Of a DNA stretch of 51,694 nt, positions 8,228 through 16,941 are shown in pieces (the first letter of the stretch is position 1; every line of letters starts with the position of its first letter). A model generated the notes under the pieces. The model searched no databases. It was not told the DNA's origin and saw only the letters and a program-made list of their open reading frames with translations. Origin of the DNA: M55B129 sp034189085 (GTDB lineage: Bacteria > Bacillota > Dethiobacteria > DTU022); contig JAXHVH010000014.1 of assembly GCA_034189085.1 (NCBI GenBank), positions 1 through 51,694 of the forward strand. Direction: 5' to 3'. Both the position numbers and the translations under genes were made by a program.

Positions 8228-9235
8228 TTATTTTTTGTGCAGCCCGGCGGGTATTTTTTGCAGGCGGTGGTAATAATGCTTGATTTCCTGGAACAGGTGA
8301 AACAAAGAAGCACGGCTGACAAATTCCTCCCTGGTTTTAGGCAGATCCATAACGTCGAAGCTTTTCTCCAGTCTGTCCATCAGCTGCTCGATTACCTGGT
8401 AGTGACTTCCCCAGCCGTTAAGATGGCGGTACTGCATTTTCTGGATGACCCTGAAAAGCCTGGCCAGTGGCTTGGCCTGGGGGACCTTGATGGGCATACG
8501 CCGGGCCAGCCTGTGCATTTCTTCAAGACGGCTGAGCTGTGAGCGGTAAACATAAAAAGCCCGTTGAAAGAGGTCGGAGTCTGTTTCGCGGTTGATGATG
8601 AACCGTTGTTCCTCCTGCAGCAGTTTGGCGACCTGCATTCCTTCTTCAATATCACTGTCGAGTTTATCGATCTTTTCTTTGAATGATTCGTCGTCGCAGC
8701 CTGGTTTAAGCATTTCCTTGACTATAAAGGCGATGGCCTGTCGCAAGCCTTGTTCCACTTCTTCAAGCTTTCCGATCACTTCTTCGCGGTGATTCGGTGT
8801 AAAAAGATAGTTGATCAGCAGGGCACAGCCTGCTCCAACCAGCCCGGTTAAAATTTGTTTTAAAGAATAGATCAGAGGCGCATCGGTTCCGCTGAGGATA
8901 ATTAAAATGGCTGTGACTGTTGTAATGACAATGTTTTCCTGCCATTGTAGCTGCAGGCAGATATAGATGGCCGCCATAGTGGCCAGGCCATAGCCGATTG
9001 GTGAAAGGCCAAAAAAATAGCTGAATATGGTCCCCAGGATTCCCCCGAGCAAAACACTTCCAAGCTTGGCCATGCTTTTCTGCAGGGAATGGTAAAAGGT
9101 TTTCTGGACAGTGATCAGAGCGACAATGGCTGCCAGTGTTACTCTTTCCATGTTAAATTGTTGAGCGATGAAAATTGCCAGTGTCACAGCTACGGCAGTT
9201 TTTAATACCCTGCCTCCGACCAGGAAACGATTCAT
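8228..9235 (-). CDS. FUSC/aromatic acid exporter family membrane protein
   Basis: The N-terminal ~145 residues hold about six hydrophobic segments with the ArAE_1/DUF939 pattern (VGGRVLKTAVAVTLAIFIAQ, then AALIxxQKTFYHS-like sequence). A ~180-residue soluble, helical and charged C-terminal domain follows (KLEEVEQGLRQAI and onward). Related proteins are thought to export aromatic acids or other small compounds, but the substrate here is unknown. It is transcribed convergently to rdgB, with 29 bp between stop codons, and divergently from tRNA-Pro. TATAAT on the minus strand (9277-9272) may be its -10 box. Confidence 0.82.
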   Translation of the reverse strand: MNRFLVGGRVLKTAVAVTLAIFIAQQFNMERVTLAAIVALITVQKTFYHSLQKSMAKLGSVLLGGILGTIFSYFFGLSPIGYGLATMAAIYICLQLQWQENIVITTVTAILIILSGTDAPLIYSLKQILTGLVGAGCALLINYLFTPNHREEVIGKLEEVEQGLRQAIAFIVKEMLKPGCDDESFKEKIDKLDSDIEEGMQVAKLLQEEQRFIINRETDSDLFQRAFYVYRSQLSRLEEMHRLARRMPIKVPQAKPLARLFRVIQKMQYRHLNGWGSHYQVIEQLMDRLEKSFDVMDLPKTREEFVSRASLFHLFQEIKHYYHRLQKIPAGLHKK

Positions 9236-9294
9236 TTAAAAAGGCCTCTTTTCAGTGGTGCTAATGCCTATATTATACATTTTAACCTGAAATA

Positions 9295-9323
9295 TTGCCA
9301 AGCCGGTTTTACTATGCTACAAT
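9295..9323 (+). promoter_or_regulatory. Promoter of tRNA-Pro
   Basis: TTGCCA (9295-9300), a 17-nt spacer and TACAAT (9318-9323) end 49 bp before the tRNA 5' end. Confidence 0.6.
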
Positions 9324-9372
9324 AAGCCTGCTTTTACGAATAAATGGTGTTAATATAAAAAAACATTGACAG

Positions 9373-9449
9373 CGGGGCGTAGCGCAGTTTGGCAGCGCGC
9401 TTGGTTTGGGACCAAGAGGTCGCCGGTTCAAATCCGGCCGCCCCGACCA
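9373..9449 (+). tRNA. tRNA-Pro (anticodon UGG)
   Basis: A complete 77-nt cloverleaf: acceptor CGGGGCG pairs with CGCCCCG, the anticodon stem is CTTGG/CCAAG with loop TTTGGGA (anticodon TGG at 9407-9409), the T-arm is CCGG-TTCAAAT-CCGG and the CCA end is encoded (9447-9449). Confidence 0.97.
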
Positions 9450-9455
9450 GCAAAT

Positions 9456-9496
9456 AAAGGGCTTTTTAGAGATTAATTATCTCAAAAGCCCTTTTT
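9456..9496 (+). terminator. Terminator after tRNA-Pro
   Basis: AAAGGGCTTTT and AAAAGCCCTTT frame an inner AGAGAT/ATCTC stem, giving a long near-perfect hairpin that ends in TTTTT. It starts 7 nt after the CCA end. Confidence 0.85.
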
Positions 9497-9589
9497 GTGT
9501 GCCCATAGCGTGCCAAATAGTTAATGGTTTTTACTGCTGGAGCGGTATGGGTAATCCGGACAATTAAAAGCGTTCGTTTTCTCTACCAT

Positions 9590-9830
9590 TCTTAAAATCC
9601 CAACCTCTTCATTTCATCTATATCAAGCGGTTGATAACCGCATATTGTTTTAATAATGCTGCTCATATTCCAAATCTCCCGTCTTTGGCGAAGATGCTCA
9701 TGCCTTTTTTAGAATGGCATTTTCCTCTTCGAGATCCCTAATACGTTTATCCCGTTTCCGAACTTCTTCATCAGCTGGATGAAGTCTCCCCTTTGTCGGT
9801 TCTAAGTCTTCAAGGACCCTTTTTACGATG
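9590..9830 (-). pseudogene. IS3-family transposase scar (OrfA end, OrfB start)
   Basis: On the minus strand, a short frame ends with GRLHPADEEVRKRDKRI and LEEENAILKKA, the leucine-zipper C-terminus of IS3-type OrfA. The next bases in an overlapping frame read KKAMSIFAKDGRFGI, as at the start of OrfB, then decay into stops. Nothing else of the element is recognisable. It lies just downstream of the tRNA-Pro terminator. Confidence 0.6.
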
Positions 9831-9886
9831 ATCAAAGAAAAAAAGGGCCAACGATCGCCGAATTTCTTGCCAGGGCCAGAAGGCAA

Positions 9887-10293
9887 AATCCTGTTTAAAA
9901 TAAAAGCCGGGTTGCAAGCTGAATAAAGGAGCGGGAACCCATGTCAGCAGGGGTTTTTTTACAGGCAGATTAAGCCGGTGGCAATTTGAAAGGACAATTT
10001 AACCTCTCAAGTTGTCCTTCTCATACATTGATTGCCGATCAGCAGATAATTTATAATATTCACAGTTTGTTAAACCGGGGTGATTTAAAGACGGGGATTT
10101 ATATACTATAGATTTTTTCGTTGAAAGCCTGAAAGTAAAAAATACCTGTGGTAGCGCTTAATCGCGAAACATGGTTAAACGTTATCGGTTAATCTTTTCA
10201 CACTGAGTCAAAAGTCGGCCCTCTGTTTGAGCTGCTGTCCAGGTGCCGGCCGGTGCTCTATTGAACTTGGGTGAACAGAGGAGGAATCATGCA
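9887..10293 (+). promoter_or_regulatory. Long non-coding leader upstream of the sugar ABC operon
   Basis: No convincing gene is present. The stretch holds a small hairpin AACCC...GGGGT followed by seven Ts (about 9927-9960, terminator-like). It also has an 8-bp stem AAGGACAA/TTGTCCTT (9990-9997 with 10012-10019), and TTAAACGTTA (10175-10184) centred on AACGTT with GGTTAA flanks, which could be a LacI-family operator. A strong GAGGAGG ribosome binding site ends the region. No promoter close to consensus was found. Confidence 0.35.
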
Positions 10294-11814
10294 GTGCCGG
10301 CTGCCGAGTACCAGGTTGAAATGAATCACATCTCCAAAAAATTTGAAGGGGTTGTGGCCCTGGATGATGTAAGTTTCGCTGTAAAACCGGGTGAAATACA
10401 TGCCCTGGTGGGCGAAAACGGGGCCGGTAAATCAACTCTCATTCGCATTCTTTCCGGTGCTCTCCGGCCGGACCGGGGCGAAATCAAGCTGCAGGGGCAA
10501 AAGGTTGAGATCCACAAGCCTGACGATGGAATAAAACACGGAATTTCTGTAATTTACCAGGAATTTGCCCTCTTCCAGCACCTTACCGTGGCCGAAAATA
10601 TATTGATTGATGAATTCAAGGAAGAGCGGGGCTTGATAGACTGGAAAGAAGTAAAACAAAAGACCCGGGAATTCCTCGAGGAAGTCGGTTTCGGCAATAT
10701 CAAAGTGAACACCCGCGTCAAAGATCTGAGCGTTGCTTATCAGCAGGTTGTTGAAATTTGCAAAGCGCTGACAAGAAATGCTTCTGTGCTTGTCCTTGAC
10801 GAACCGACAGCTGTTCTAACCAACAAAGAAGTGAAAAGGCTCTTTGATCTGATTGAAAACCTCAAGAGCAAGGGCGTTTCCATCATCTACATATCTCACC
10901 GTCTTGATGAAGTCTTCAAAATTGCTGACAGAATCACCGTCCTCAAGGATGGCAAATATGTTGATACGGTTGAAAAATCTGCCATCGAGCCTTCGAAGCT
11001 GGTCAATATGATGATTGGCCGCGATCTTAAAGCCTATTTTCCGGAGAGAACCTCCAAAGTGGAGCAATATGCTCTCCAGGCCGAACATATCCAGGCCGGA
11101 ACAGCGGTCAAAGATATTTCCTTCAACGTTCGGGAAGGAGAAGTCCTTGGTTTAAGCGGGCTGGTTGGGGCCGGGCGTACTGAAGCTATGCGGGCTATCC
11201 TGGGGGTCGATAAACTGGACGGCGGTAAGGTTACCCTCTATGGCAAAGAAGTGAAAATCAAATCGCCCGAACATGCCCTGCGGCTGGGAATTGGCTTCCT
11301 GCCGGAAGATCGTAAGGTGCAGGGTGTTTTGCTGCATCTGCCAATCATCTATAACATTACGATTTCTTCTCTGAAAGAGTTTTGCACATTCAGCTGGATC
11401 CGAAAAAAAGAAGAATATGATTTTGCCAGCCGGTATGCCAGAGACATGAATATAAAAACCGGCAATATTTACAACCCTGTGGCCAGCCTTTCCGGTGGCA
11501 ACCAGCAGAAAGTGGCTATTTCGAAAATGCTTGCCTCGAACTGTAATGTTTTGATCCTGGACGAGCCCACCAGGGGTGTGGATGTTGGAGCCAAGATAGA
11601 AATTTTTAAAATTATCAATTCCCTGGTTGAGAAGAAACATGCTGTAATCTTGATTTCTTCGGAAATGACAGAGATAATCGGCCTCTGTGACCGGGCGATT
11701 GTGATCAGGGAAGGACGGAGCGTTGCCGAGCTGCAGAAAAGCGAATTGACCGAATTAAACCTAATAAAATATTCGATGGGAGTAAATGAATATGCAAATC
11801 AGACCGAAGGGTAA
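10294..11814 (+). CDS. Sugar ABC transporter ATPase, two nucleotide-binding domains (RbsA/MglA type)
   Basis: This subunit energises import of a sugar or related compound through the permease encoded next. The first domain has the Walker A GENGAGKST and Walker B LVLDEPTAVL. The second has a degenerate Walker A region (GLVGAGRTE), signature SGGNQQKVAISKML and Walker B LILDEPTRGVDVG, as usual for RbsA-type proteins. Start: GTG at 10294 follows GAGGAGG by 9 nt and gives MPAAEYQVEMNHISKKF; an internal ATG at 10321 is also possible. It overlaps the permease gene by 29 bp. The substrate cannot be read from the ATPase. Confidence 0.9.
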   Translation: MPAAEYQVEMNHISKKFEGVVALDDVSFAVKPGEIHALVGENGAGKSTLIRILSGALRPDRGEIKLQGQKVEIHKPDDGIKHGISVIYQEFALFQHLTVAENILIDEFKEERGLIDWKEVKQKTREFLEEVGFGNIKVNTRVKDLSVAYQQVVEICKALTRNASVLVLDEPTAVLTNKEVKRLFDLIENLKSKGVSIIYISHRLDEVFKIADRITVLKDGKYVDTVEKSAIEPSKLVNMMIGRDLKAYFPERTSKVEQYALQAEHIQAGTAVKDISFNVREGEVLGLSGLVGAGRTEAMRAILGVDKLDGGKVTLYGKEVKIKSPEHALRLGIGFLPEDRKVQGVLLHLPIIYNITISSLKEFCTFSWIRKKEEYDFASRYARDMNIKTGNIYNPVASLSGGNQQKVAISKMLASNCNVLILDEPTRGVDVGAKIEIFKIINSLVEKKHAVILISSEMTEIIGLCDRAIVIREGRSVAELQKSELTELNLIKYSMGVNEYANQTEG

Positions 11815-12835
11815 ATCCACAGCTGATGGTGAAAACGAGGCTGTCGGCCTGCAGTACAAGAAGATCGGTTCACTTTTAATGGAGCACAACGCCCTGGTGA
11901 TCCTGGTGATCCTCTGTATCGTCTCGACAATTATTTCACCATTGTTTCTCACCAGCGGCAACATCTTTAACCTCCTGCGGCAGCAGAGCACCTATATGGT
12001 AATTGCCATCGGACTGCTGGCGGTTATGCTAACCGGCGGCATTGATCTTTCCGTTAGCTCCATTGCGGCGGTGGGCGGTATCATGGCTGTAATTCCCATT
12101 ACCCAGTGGGGATATGAAACCGGCCTTGGCCTCTTCTGGGCTATCGTCATCGGTTTGGGCTGCAGTGTGGCTATCGGGGCTTTTAACGGGGTTCTTGTTT
12201 CTTATCTCAATATGCCCGCTTTTATTGTTACCCTGGCCACCTGGTTCAGCATCCAGGGAGTGGCCTTTATCCTGACTAACGGGGCTCCAATCCTGATGGA
12301 CTTCAGCGTACCTTCAAGCAGCATGCTCATTTATTTCGGCGAGAAATCCGATCCCGTATTCGGCATACCCTATCCCGTGATCCTGGCGGCGGCTGTGGTG
12401 ATACTATTTTATTTTATCATGCATCATACCTCCTTTGGCCGCATTGTTACCGCTATCGGCAGCAACGAGACGGCGGCCTATCTGGCCGGGATTAACGTTA
12501 AGCGCTATAAATTCCTGGTTTATGTTATCTGCGGCCTGCTTAGCGGAGTGGCCGGTGTAATTATCCTGGCCCGGTCCGGCAGTGCCACGCCCCTTACTGC
12601 TGCTGCCGACTACAACCTGAGTGCCATTGCGGGTGTTGTCATCGGCGGGTGCAGTCTCACTGGCGGTGAGGGCACCGTTCTCTATACAGTTGTCGGCGTC
12701 TTTGTTATCGCTGTAATCGGCAACATCATGAACCTGATGAGCCTTGCCGCTTATCCCCAGATGATTGTCAAGGGCCTTATTATCATCCTTGCTGTCCTGC
12801 TCAGGAGTGCTACTTCCAAGAGCATGGCCAGCTAA
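11786..12835 (+). CDS. Sugar ABC transporter permease (RbsC type)
   Basis: The membrane channel of the importer has 349 residues and about 8-10 hydrophobic segments. Family hallmarks are GLLAVMLTGGIDLSVSSIAA (about residues 75-94), GAFNGVLVSYLNMPAFIVTLAT, and the ATPase-contact loop AAYLAGINVKRYKFLVY. ATG at 11786 or 11792 can serve; both lie inside the ATPase gene, implying coupling. It is followed by a 106-bp gap with a hairpin before the binding-protein gene. Confidence 0.9.
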   Translation: MNMQIRPKGKSTADGENEAVGLQYKKIGSLLMEHNALVILVILCIVSTIISPLFLTSGNIFNLLRQQSTYMVIAIGLLAVMLTGGIDLSVSSIAAVGGIMAVIPITQWGYETGLGLFWAIVIGLGCSVAIGAFNGVLVSYLNMPAFIVTLATWFSIQGVAFILTNGAPILMDFSVPSSSMLIYFGEKSDPVFGIPYPVILAAAVVILFYFIMHHTSFGRIVTAIGSNETAAYLAGINVKRYKFLVYVICGLLSGVAGVIILARSGSATPLTAAADYNLSAIAGVVIGGCSLTGGEGTVLYTVVGVFVIAVIGNIMNLMSLAAYPQMIVKGLIIILAVLLRSATSKSMAS

Positions 12836-12873
12836 AGGAATAATTGACGGCAGGCTTTTTAAAGTAAGATCGA

Positions 12874-12910
12874 GTTAACCCTCCCTATAACAACAATATG
12901 AGAGGTTAAC
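12874..12910 (+). promoter_or_regulatory. Intercistronic hairpin between permease and binding-protein genes
   Basis: GTTAACC (12874-12880) pairs perfectly with GGTTAAC (12904-12910), with an additional CTC/GAG inside and a long AT-rich loop. Such structures often stabilise a downstream segment or raise binding-protein expression over membrane subunits; that role is inferred here. Confidence 0.4.
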
Positions 12911-12941
12911 GAAAATAAGAATATAAAAAGGAGGAGTAGAA

Positions 12942-14321
12942 ATGAAAAGGCTGCATATTCTCATGGTGTTCGTTCTGGTCATCTGCATGCTTGCCTCGAT
13001 GGCACTTGGCTGCAGTGGCGTTTCTGTCCAGGAAGACACAGGTGCAGAGGAAGAGGGTGGCGAAGCCGAAGACACTGCAGGTAATGAAGAAGGCGAAGAA
13101 ACTGAAAGCGGCGATTCTGGCCTCCCTACTGGTGAAGCAGCTCTGGAAGAATTACTGCAGATGGAAGATAACATGTCGTTATCGGGGATCCAGCCTCTAA
13201 AGCTCGAAAACAGGGATCATATAGAAAAAGCCCTTCCAACCGAACCGAAAGAAGACCTGGTAATTGGCTGGTCTGCAGCTTCTCTTGGTAGCACTTTCTT
13301 CGTGAACATGATCGAATCGGCCGAAGAGACCGCGGAGAAATACGGTTATACCCTGCTTTATGAAAATGCCAACTTCAATGTCCAGACCCAGAGCACACAC
13401 GTAGAAACATTTGTTACCAAGGGGGTTGATGTGATTGTTCTCAATGCTGTTCACATTAACTCCAGCCTGCAGGATATCAAGCGGGCAGTTGAAGCGGGAA
13501 TCCCGGTTATCATTACCGGCCCGACCCAGACACCTGAAGATTTCCCGGTAGTCACGACAGTACTTTCCGGTAGTTACGAACCTGGTTTCCAGGTAGGGGA
13601 ATATATAGCTGAGAATTTCTTTAAAGATGGTGAAGTATTGGAAGTTGGTATGTCCCTGGCCCAGGTTGGAATGGCTGCCGACTCTGAAAGCAGGCCCAAC
13701 GGCTTCATCGGCGGATTCCTGCATAAAGGTCAGGAAATGGCCGGTAATCCCTACCCAACCAAATACGATGCCATGCTCGAAGGTTACTATGACTGGATAG
13801 AATTCAGGGACGGTGGCAAATTGGATCTTTCGGATAAAGGCCTAAATCTTGTTGGTTACGGGAACGGTGGAAGCCCCGACCCGCAGGGAGGACAGAAAGC
13901 ATCCAGCGACCTGCTTACCGCCCATCCCAATATGGATATTTTATTTGTTGAAACCGATCCTATGTTTCCCGGCGTAGAAGCGGAAGTTAAGAGCCATAAT
14001 ATGGTACCTGGTGAAGATATAATCATAGCATGCGCTGCAGATGGAACAAAACAGGCAATGGATGCAATTAAAGAAGGAAGATTATTTGTAACAGGATACA
14101 ACAGCCCAATACTTAACGGAGTATCGATCATTAACCTTATACACGATATTTTCTCAGGAAACTTTGATGCCAATAACCTGCCAGCCAACTCATTTACACC
14201 TGCGGCAATTATCACAGCAGACAACGTAGACGAGTTCTACGATCCTGATTCTGATATGGCCAAAGCGATTCCCTTCGAATTCCAGACCATCGAAGAATAC
14301 AACGCAGCACACGGACAGTAA
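12942..14321 (+). CDS. Sugar-binding lipoprotein of the ABC importer
   Basis: A lipoprotein signal peptide ends at the lipobox MALGC (Cys24), so the protein should be anchored outside the membrane. An unusually long acidic, Gly/Glu-rich linker (about residues 28-65) precedes a periplasmic-binding-protein type 1 domain of the ribose/galactose class (VIGWSAASLGSTFFVNM, VDVIVLNAVHINS, ADGTKQAMDAIKEGRL). At 459 residues it is about 100 longer than a simple RbsB, due to the linker and an insertion (DAMLEGYYDWIEFRDGG). RBS AAGGAGG precedes the ATG. It delivers the substrate to the ATPase/permease pair upstream. Substrate unknown. Confidence 0.88.
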   Translation: MKRLHILMVFVLVICMLASMALGCSGVSVQEDTGAEEEGGEAEDTAGNEEGEETESGDSGLPTGEAALEELLQMEDNMSLSGIQPLKLENRDHIEKALPTEPKEDLVIGWSAASLGSTFFVNMIESAEETAEKYGYTLLYENANFNVQTQSTHVETFVTKGVDVIVLNAVHINSSLQDIKRAVEAGIPVIITGPTQTPEDFPVVTTVLSGSYEPGFQVGEYIAENFFKDGEVLEVGMSLAQVGMAADSESRPNGFIGGFLHKGQEMAGNPYPTKYDAMLEGYYDWIEFRDGGKLDLSDKGLNLVGYGNGGSPDPQGGQKASSDLLTAHPNMDILFVETDPMFPGVEAEVKSHNMVPGEDIIIACAADGTKQAMDAIKEGRLFVTGYNSPILNGVSIINLIHDIFSGNFDANNLPANSFTPAAIITADNVDEFYDPDSDMAKAIPFEFQTIEEYNAAHGQ

Positions 14322-14363
14322 AGAAACATATTAGAGAATAAAACAGAGCCGGGATATAAAAAT

Positions 14364-14392
14364 GAGCCGTCGGCACAAGCCGGCGGCTCTTT
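14364..14392 (+). terminator. Terminator of the sugar ABC operon
   Basis: GAGCCGTCGGC and GCCGGCGGCTC form an 11-bp stem (one G-T pair) with an ACAA loop, followed by TTT. Confidence 0.8.
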
Positions 14393-14425
14393 AAAGTAAC
14401 AGAGTAAAGTGGGAAAGTGGACCAG

Positions 14426-14704
14426 CTAACCTGCAGTCCAGTTTTCAATCTGCAGATCTTTAATCCTGCGGAATTCCTGCTCACTATTAGTAATCAGAGT
14501 ACCCTTGTTGGCCATCACAGTGGAAGCAACAATCAAATCATTCGGCCCGATGGGGGTTCCTTTCTCAGCGAGGCTTACCCTGATGCCGGCATACAACTCA
14601 GCTGCCCCGTTATCGAACGGAATAACCTCGAAAGGAAGCAAGAATTGTTCCACTCTGGTGGTATTACCTTCTTTCTTTTTACTTTTTGTTGCACCATAAA
14701 ATAC
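14426..14704 (-). pseudogene. Broken VapC-type PIN-domain toxin (C-terminal two-thirds)
   Basis: The minus-strand frame reads VFYGATKSKKKEGN, RVEQFLLPFEVIPFD, GTPIGPNDLIVASTV and ANKGTLITNSEQEF, the second half of a PIN RNase of the VapC family with the conserved acidic residues of that half. The family N-terminus with its first catalytic Asp is missing: the similarity stops at about 14704, exactly where the -35 box of the divergent arsR gene begins. No antitoxin gene remains next to it. It is a non-functional remnant. Confidence 0.7.
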
Positions 14705-14706
14705 AT

Positions 14707-14736
14707 ATTGACACCCTTCAATGTGATGTATATAAT
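14707..14736 (+). promoter_or_regulatory. Consensus promoter of arsR with overlapping inverted repeat
   Basis: TTGACA (14708-14713), a 17-nt spacer and TATAAT (14731-14736) are a perfect sigma-A promoter. ATTGA (14707-14711) and TCAAT (14718-14722) form an inverted repeat across the -35 box and spacer, a likely ArsR autoregulatory operator. Confidence 0.75.
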
Positions 14737-14761
14737 AATAGCGGCAAGGGAGGTGGTACAG

Positions 14762-15070
14762 GTGACAGAGAAAGAAAAAAGCGCAAGACTTTTCAAAGCC
14801 TTTTGTGACGCAAATAGGCTAACAATTTTAGATTTACTTAAAAGTGGAGAGAAATGCGCCTGCGATCTGCTTGATGAATTACAGATTGGGCAATCAACGC
14901 TATCACATCACATGAAAATACTTTGCGACGCTGGAATTACTCAAGGGCGTAAAGAGGGGAAATGGACATATTATTCCTTGGACCCACAGGGTGTAGAAAG
15001 GGCAAAAGCACTTTTTGATGAAATAACAGGATTTACTCTGGAAGGCTCCGGCGATTATTCGAGCAAATAA
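14762..15070 (+). CDS. arsR: ArsR-family metalloregulator
   Basis: This 102-residue winged-helix repressor releases DNA on binding arsenite or another metal(loid). The metal-binding motif ECK-like KCACDLL sits at the start of the recognition-helix region and supplies the CxC thiols of classical ArsR proteins. The DNA-reading segment is IGQSTLSHHMKIL, followed by the wing GRKEGKWTYYSL. GTG at 14762 is chosen because AAGGGAGG lies 7 nt upstream; longer upstream reading is not translated from any good site. No arsenite pump or arsenate reductase follows; a terminator and an IS256 wreck come next, so this is an orphan regulator. Confidence 0.9.
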   Translation: MTEKEKSARLFKAFCDANRLTILDLLKSGEKCACDLLDELQIGQSTLSHHMKILCDAGITQGRKEGKWTYYSLDPQGVERAKALFDEITGFTLEGSGDYSSK

Positions 15071-15101
15071 TAAGCCGCTCGTAGATGGGAAGCGGCTTAT
15101 T
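15069..15101 (+). terminator. Terminator of arsR
   Basis: A perfect 11-bp stem, AATAAGCCGCT with AGCGGCTTATT, overlaps the arsR stop codon; the AT-rich ends can serve both strands. Confidence 0.75.
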
Positions 15102-15193
15102 AAACGGAAATTATATCGACATATTGCGATGTATCAATCTGAAATGACTCAATACCAGTTTATCGTAGATGCGGAAACTTTGCTTGAGCTTTT

Positions 15194-15875
15194 ATGACAA
15201 AATCGAAATATTCGGGAGTGTCAGCGTTGCTGGAGACCGAAAAACCCTGCAGAGCGCAGTTCTCCAAATCAACTGTTTCAGAGCTCTGCAAAAACTTAGA
15301 TCTGATAGTTGAATCCTGGAACCACCGTCCGTTAACGGAGAGCTACCCCTTCGTGGTAGTTGATGCCATGGTCACCAAAGGGCGTGAAGATGGCAAGGTG
15401 CGGTCCAGGGGATTGCTCATAGTTTTGGCGTTAACATGCAGGGCTACCGTGAACTGTTAGGGTTCTGGATTGGTGACAGTGAATCTGAAGCCAGCTGGAG
15501 CGAGTTCTTTTTAAACCTCAAACAGCGAGGTTGTTGTTTTTAAAGACCATAGAAACCTATCAAGACAAAATACTTAAAGCAATGGAAACCCTGGAAAACG
15601 GTTTTGATGATCCCACAGCAGTTTTAATGCTGCCTGCCAAATATCGCAAAAGATTGCCTACTACCAATGCGATAAAGCGGCTTAATCAGGAAATTCGCCG
15701 CCGGGAAAGGGTAATCAGGATCTTTCCAAATCGTAAACCTTTAACCCGACTAATCGGTGCTTTACTAATCGAGTTCGATGAAAAGTGGTCCAGCGAACGC
15801 CGCTGTTTCGATATGGCTGAATTCGAATCGTGGTTGCGGGACCGGCCGGCAAATGATCTTCCCCTGCTTTTATAG
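15194..15875 (+). pseudogene. IS256-family (Mutator-type) transposase wreck
   Basis: Three pieces in different frames rebuild parts of one transposase. The first is FSKSTVSELCKNLD, YPFVVVDAMVTKGREDGKV and RSRGLLI. After a frameshift near 15420, GYRELLGFWIGDSESEASW and SEFFLNLKQRG follow. After a large internal deletion near 15530 comes the C-terminus (YRKRLPTTNAIKRLNQEIRR, RVIRIFPNRKPLTRLIGALL). The central region with further catalytic acidic residues is gone. No terminal inverted repeats could be defined. Confidence 0.85.
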
Positions 15876-15883
15876 ACACATAG

Positions 15884-16510
15884 TTAAGCAACTTTCCTCT
15901 GTTTTTCGTACTCCTCCGGACTGTTATAGACGATTGCTGAATGAGATCTGATCCTGTTATGGAAGACCTCTATATATTCAAAAAATACATCCATCGAACA
16001 AATCATCCCGTGCTTCTTGAGCAGTTTTTGATATTCAAGACTGGCATACTGAGTGTATCAGCAGCCCCAGGCCGGGATGGCGATTGATGCGGTTCAGCCA
16101 CCGGTAATAACCTGAGCGGGAAACATTTAATAGTTCACACATCTTTTCCCCACTATGGTTTGCTGTGGGTCTGTCTATAAACCGGCAGGTTACTGCGGTT
16201 TTTTCGAAAAGATGTGCACTTACTTTTTAAGATGTCTCTTTCCCCGGTAACATCGGCCAGCTGTTTTTTGAGCCGCAGGTTTTCTTCTTCCAGAGGGCTC
16301 AGCCTGTGTAAGCCGTTGCCGGGGAAGGCCCTCTCACCCAGCAGCACCAGCTCTTCACCCTCTTTACACCACCTGACCAGGCCGCTCCTGTGAATACCAG
16401 GATCTCTTGTTATTTCCGCCATGCTCTTTTCTGAATGGCAACTTAAGGCTACAACATTCCTTTTGAAATCCTCACTGTGTTTCCTCCGTCTTTCGGCTAT
16501 CCCGCCAACT
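15884..16510 (-). pseudogene. IS3-family transposase wreck (OrfA plus deleted OrfB)
   Basis: On the minus strand OrfA reads RRKHSEDFKRNVVALSC, then SMAEITRDPGIHRSGLVRW, AFPGNGLHRLSPLEEENLRL and ADVTGERDIL. OrfB begins in an overlapping frame (FEKTAVTCRFIDRP, CELLNVSRSGYYRWLN). It then jumps by deletion to QYASLEYQKLLKKHGMICSM and directly to the last segment VFFEYIEVFHNRIRSHSA, SPEEYEKQRKVA. The catalytic DDE core between these is lost. It is inactive. Confidence 0.85.
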
Positions 16511-16719
16511 CCTCCATAAGTAATTATATTCTCTTATCTCAGTGCTCAGCAAACCGGGGGAGGGTCAAAATGTCTCCTCCCATAATGGTGACATTATCTC
16601 AGACCGCTTACAGGGTGCCAATATCATAGGCCGACCACATTGGCCCCTGGCTATCTTGGCAAGGTGCAGCATATATGTTAAGATGTATATGTGTAATGAT
16701 TAAAAAGGGACTGAGGATC

Positions 16720-16941
16720 ATGAAAAGAACACAAATTATGATCAGGGAAGAGCAACACGATTACCTTGCTCAGCAGGCGGCGGTTAACAACATCAGTATA
16801 TCTGAAATGATTCGTAAACTGATCGATGAAAAAATGGCTGAAACCATTGCCAGGCAGTCCCGTGGAGGCATGCAAATGACTGAAAGCGCCGTGGACGGGC
16901 CTGCTGAATATACCGACCATGATGAGGTTTTATACAGATGA
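16720..16941 (+). CDS. vapB: CopG/ribbon-helix-helix antitoxin (VapB-like)
   Basis: A 73-residue protein starting MKRTQIMIREEQHDYL with the ribbon-helix-helix pattern ISISEMIRKLIDEKM (DNA-binding and dimerising) and an acidic tail that would neutralise the toxin. ATG at 16720 follows GAGG; an upstream in-frame start at 16675 lacks a good site. It overlaps the downstream PIN toxin gene by 4 bp (ATGA), the classical type II toxin-antitoxin layout, and would autorepress the operon. Confidence 0.85.
   Translation: MKRTQIMIREEQHDYLAQQAAVNNISISEMIRKLIDEKMAETIARQSRGGMQMTESAVDGPAEYTDHDEVLYR

Noticed and set aside
9497..9560. An integration (att) site next to tRNA-Pro
   Set aside because: No repeat of the tRNA 3' end and no integrase gene were found; only an IS3 scar follows.
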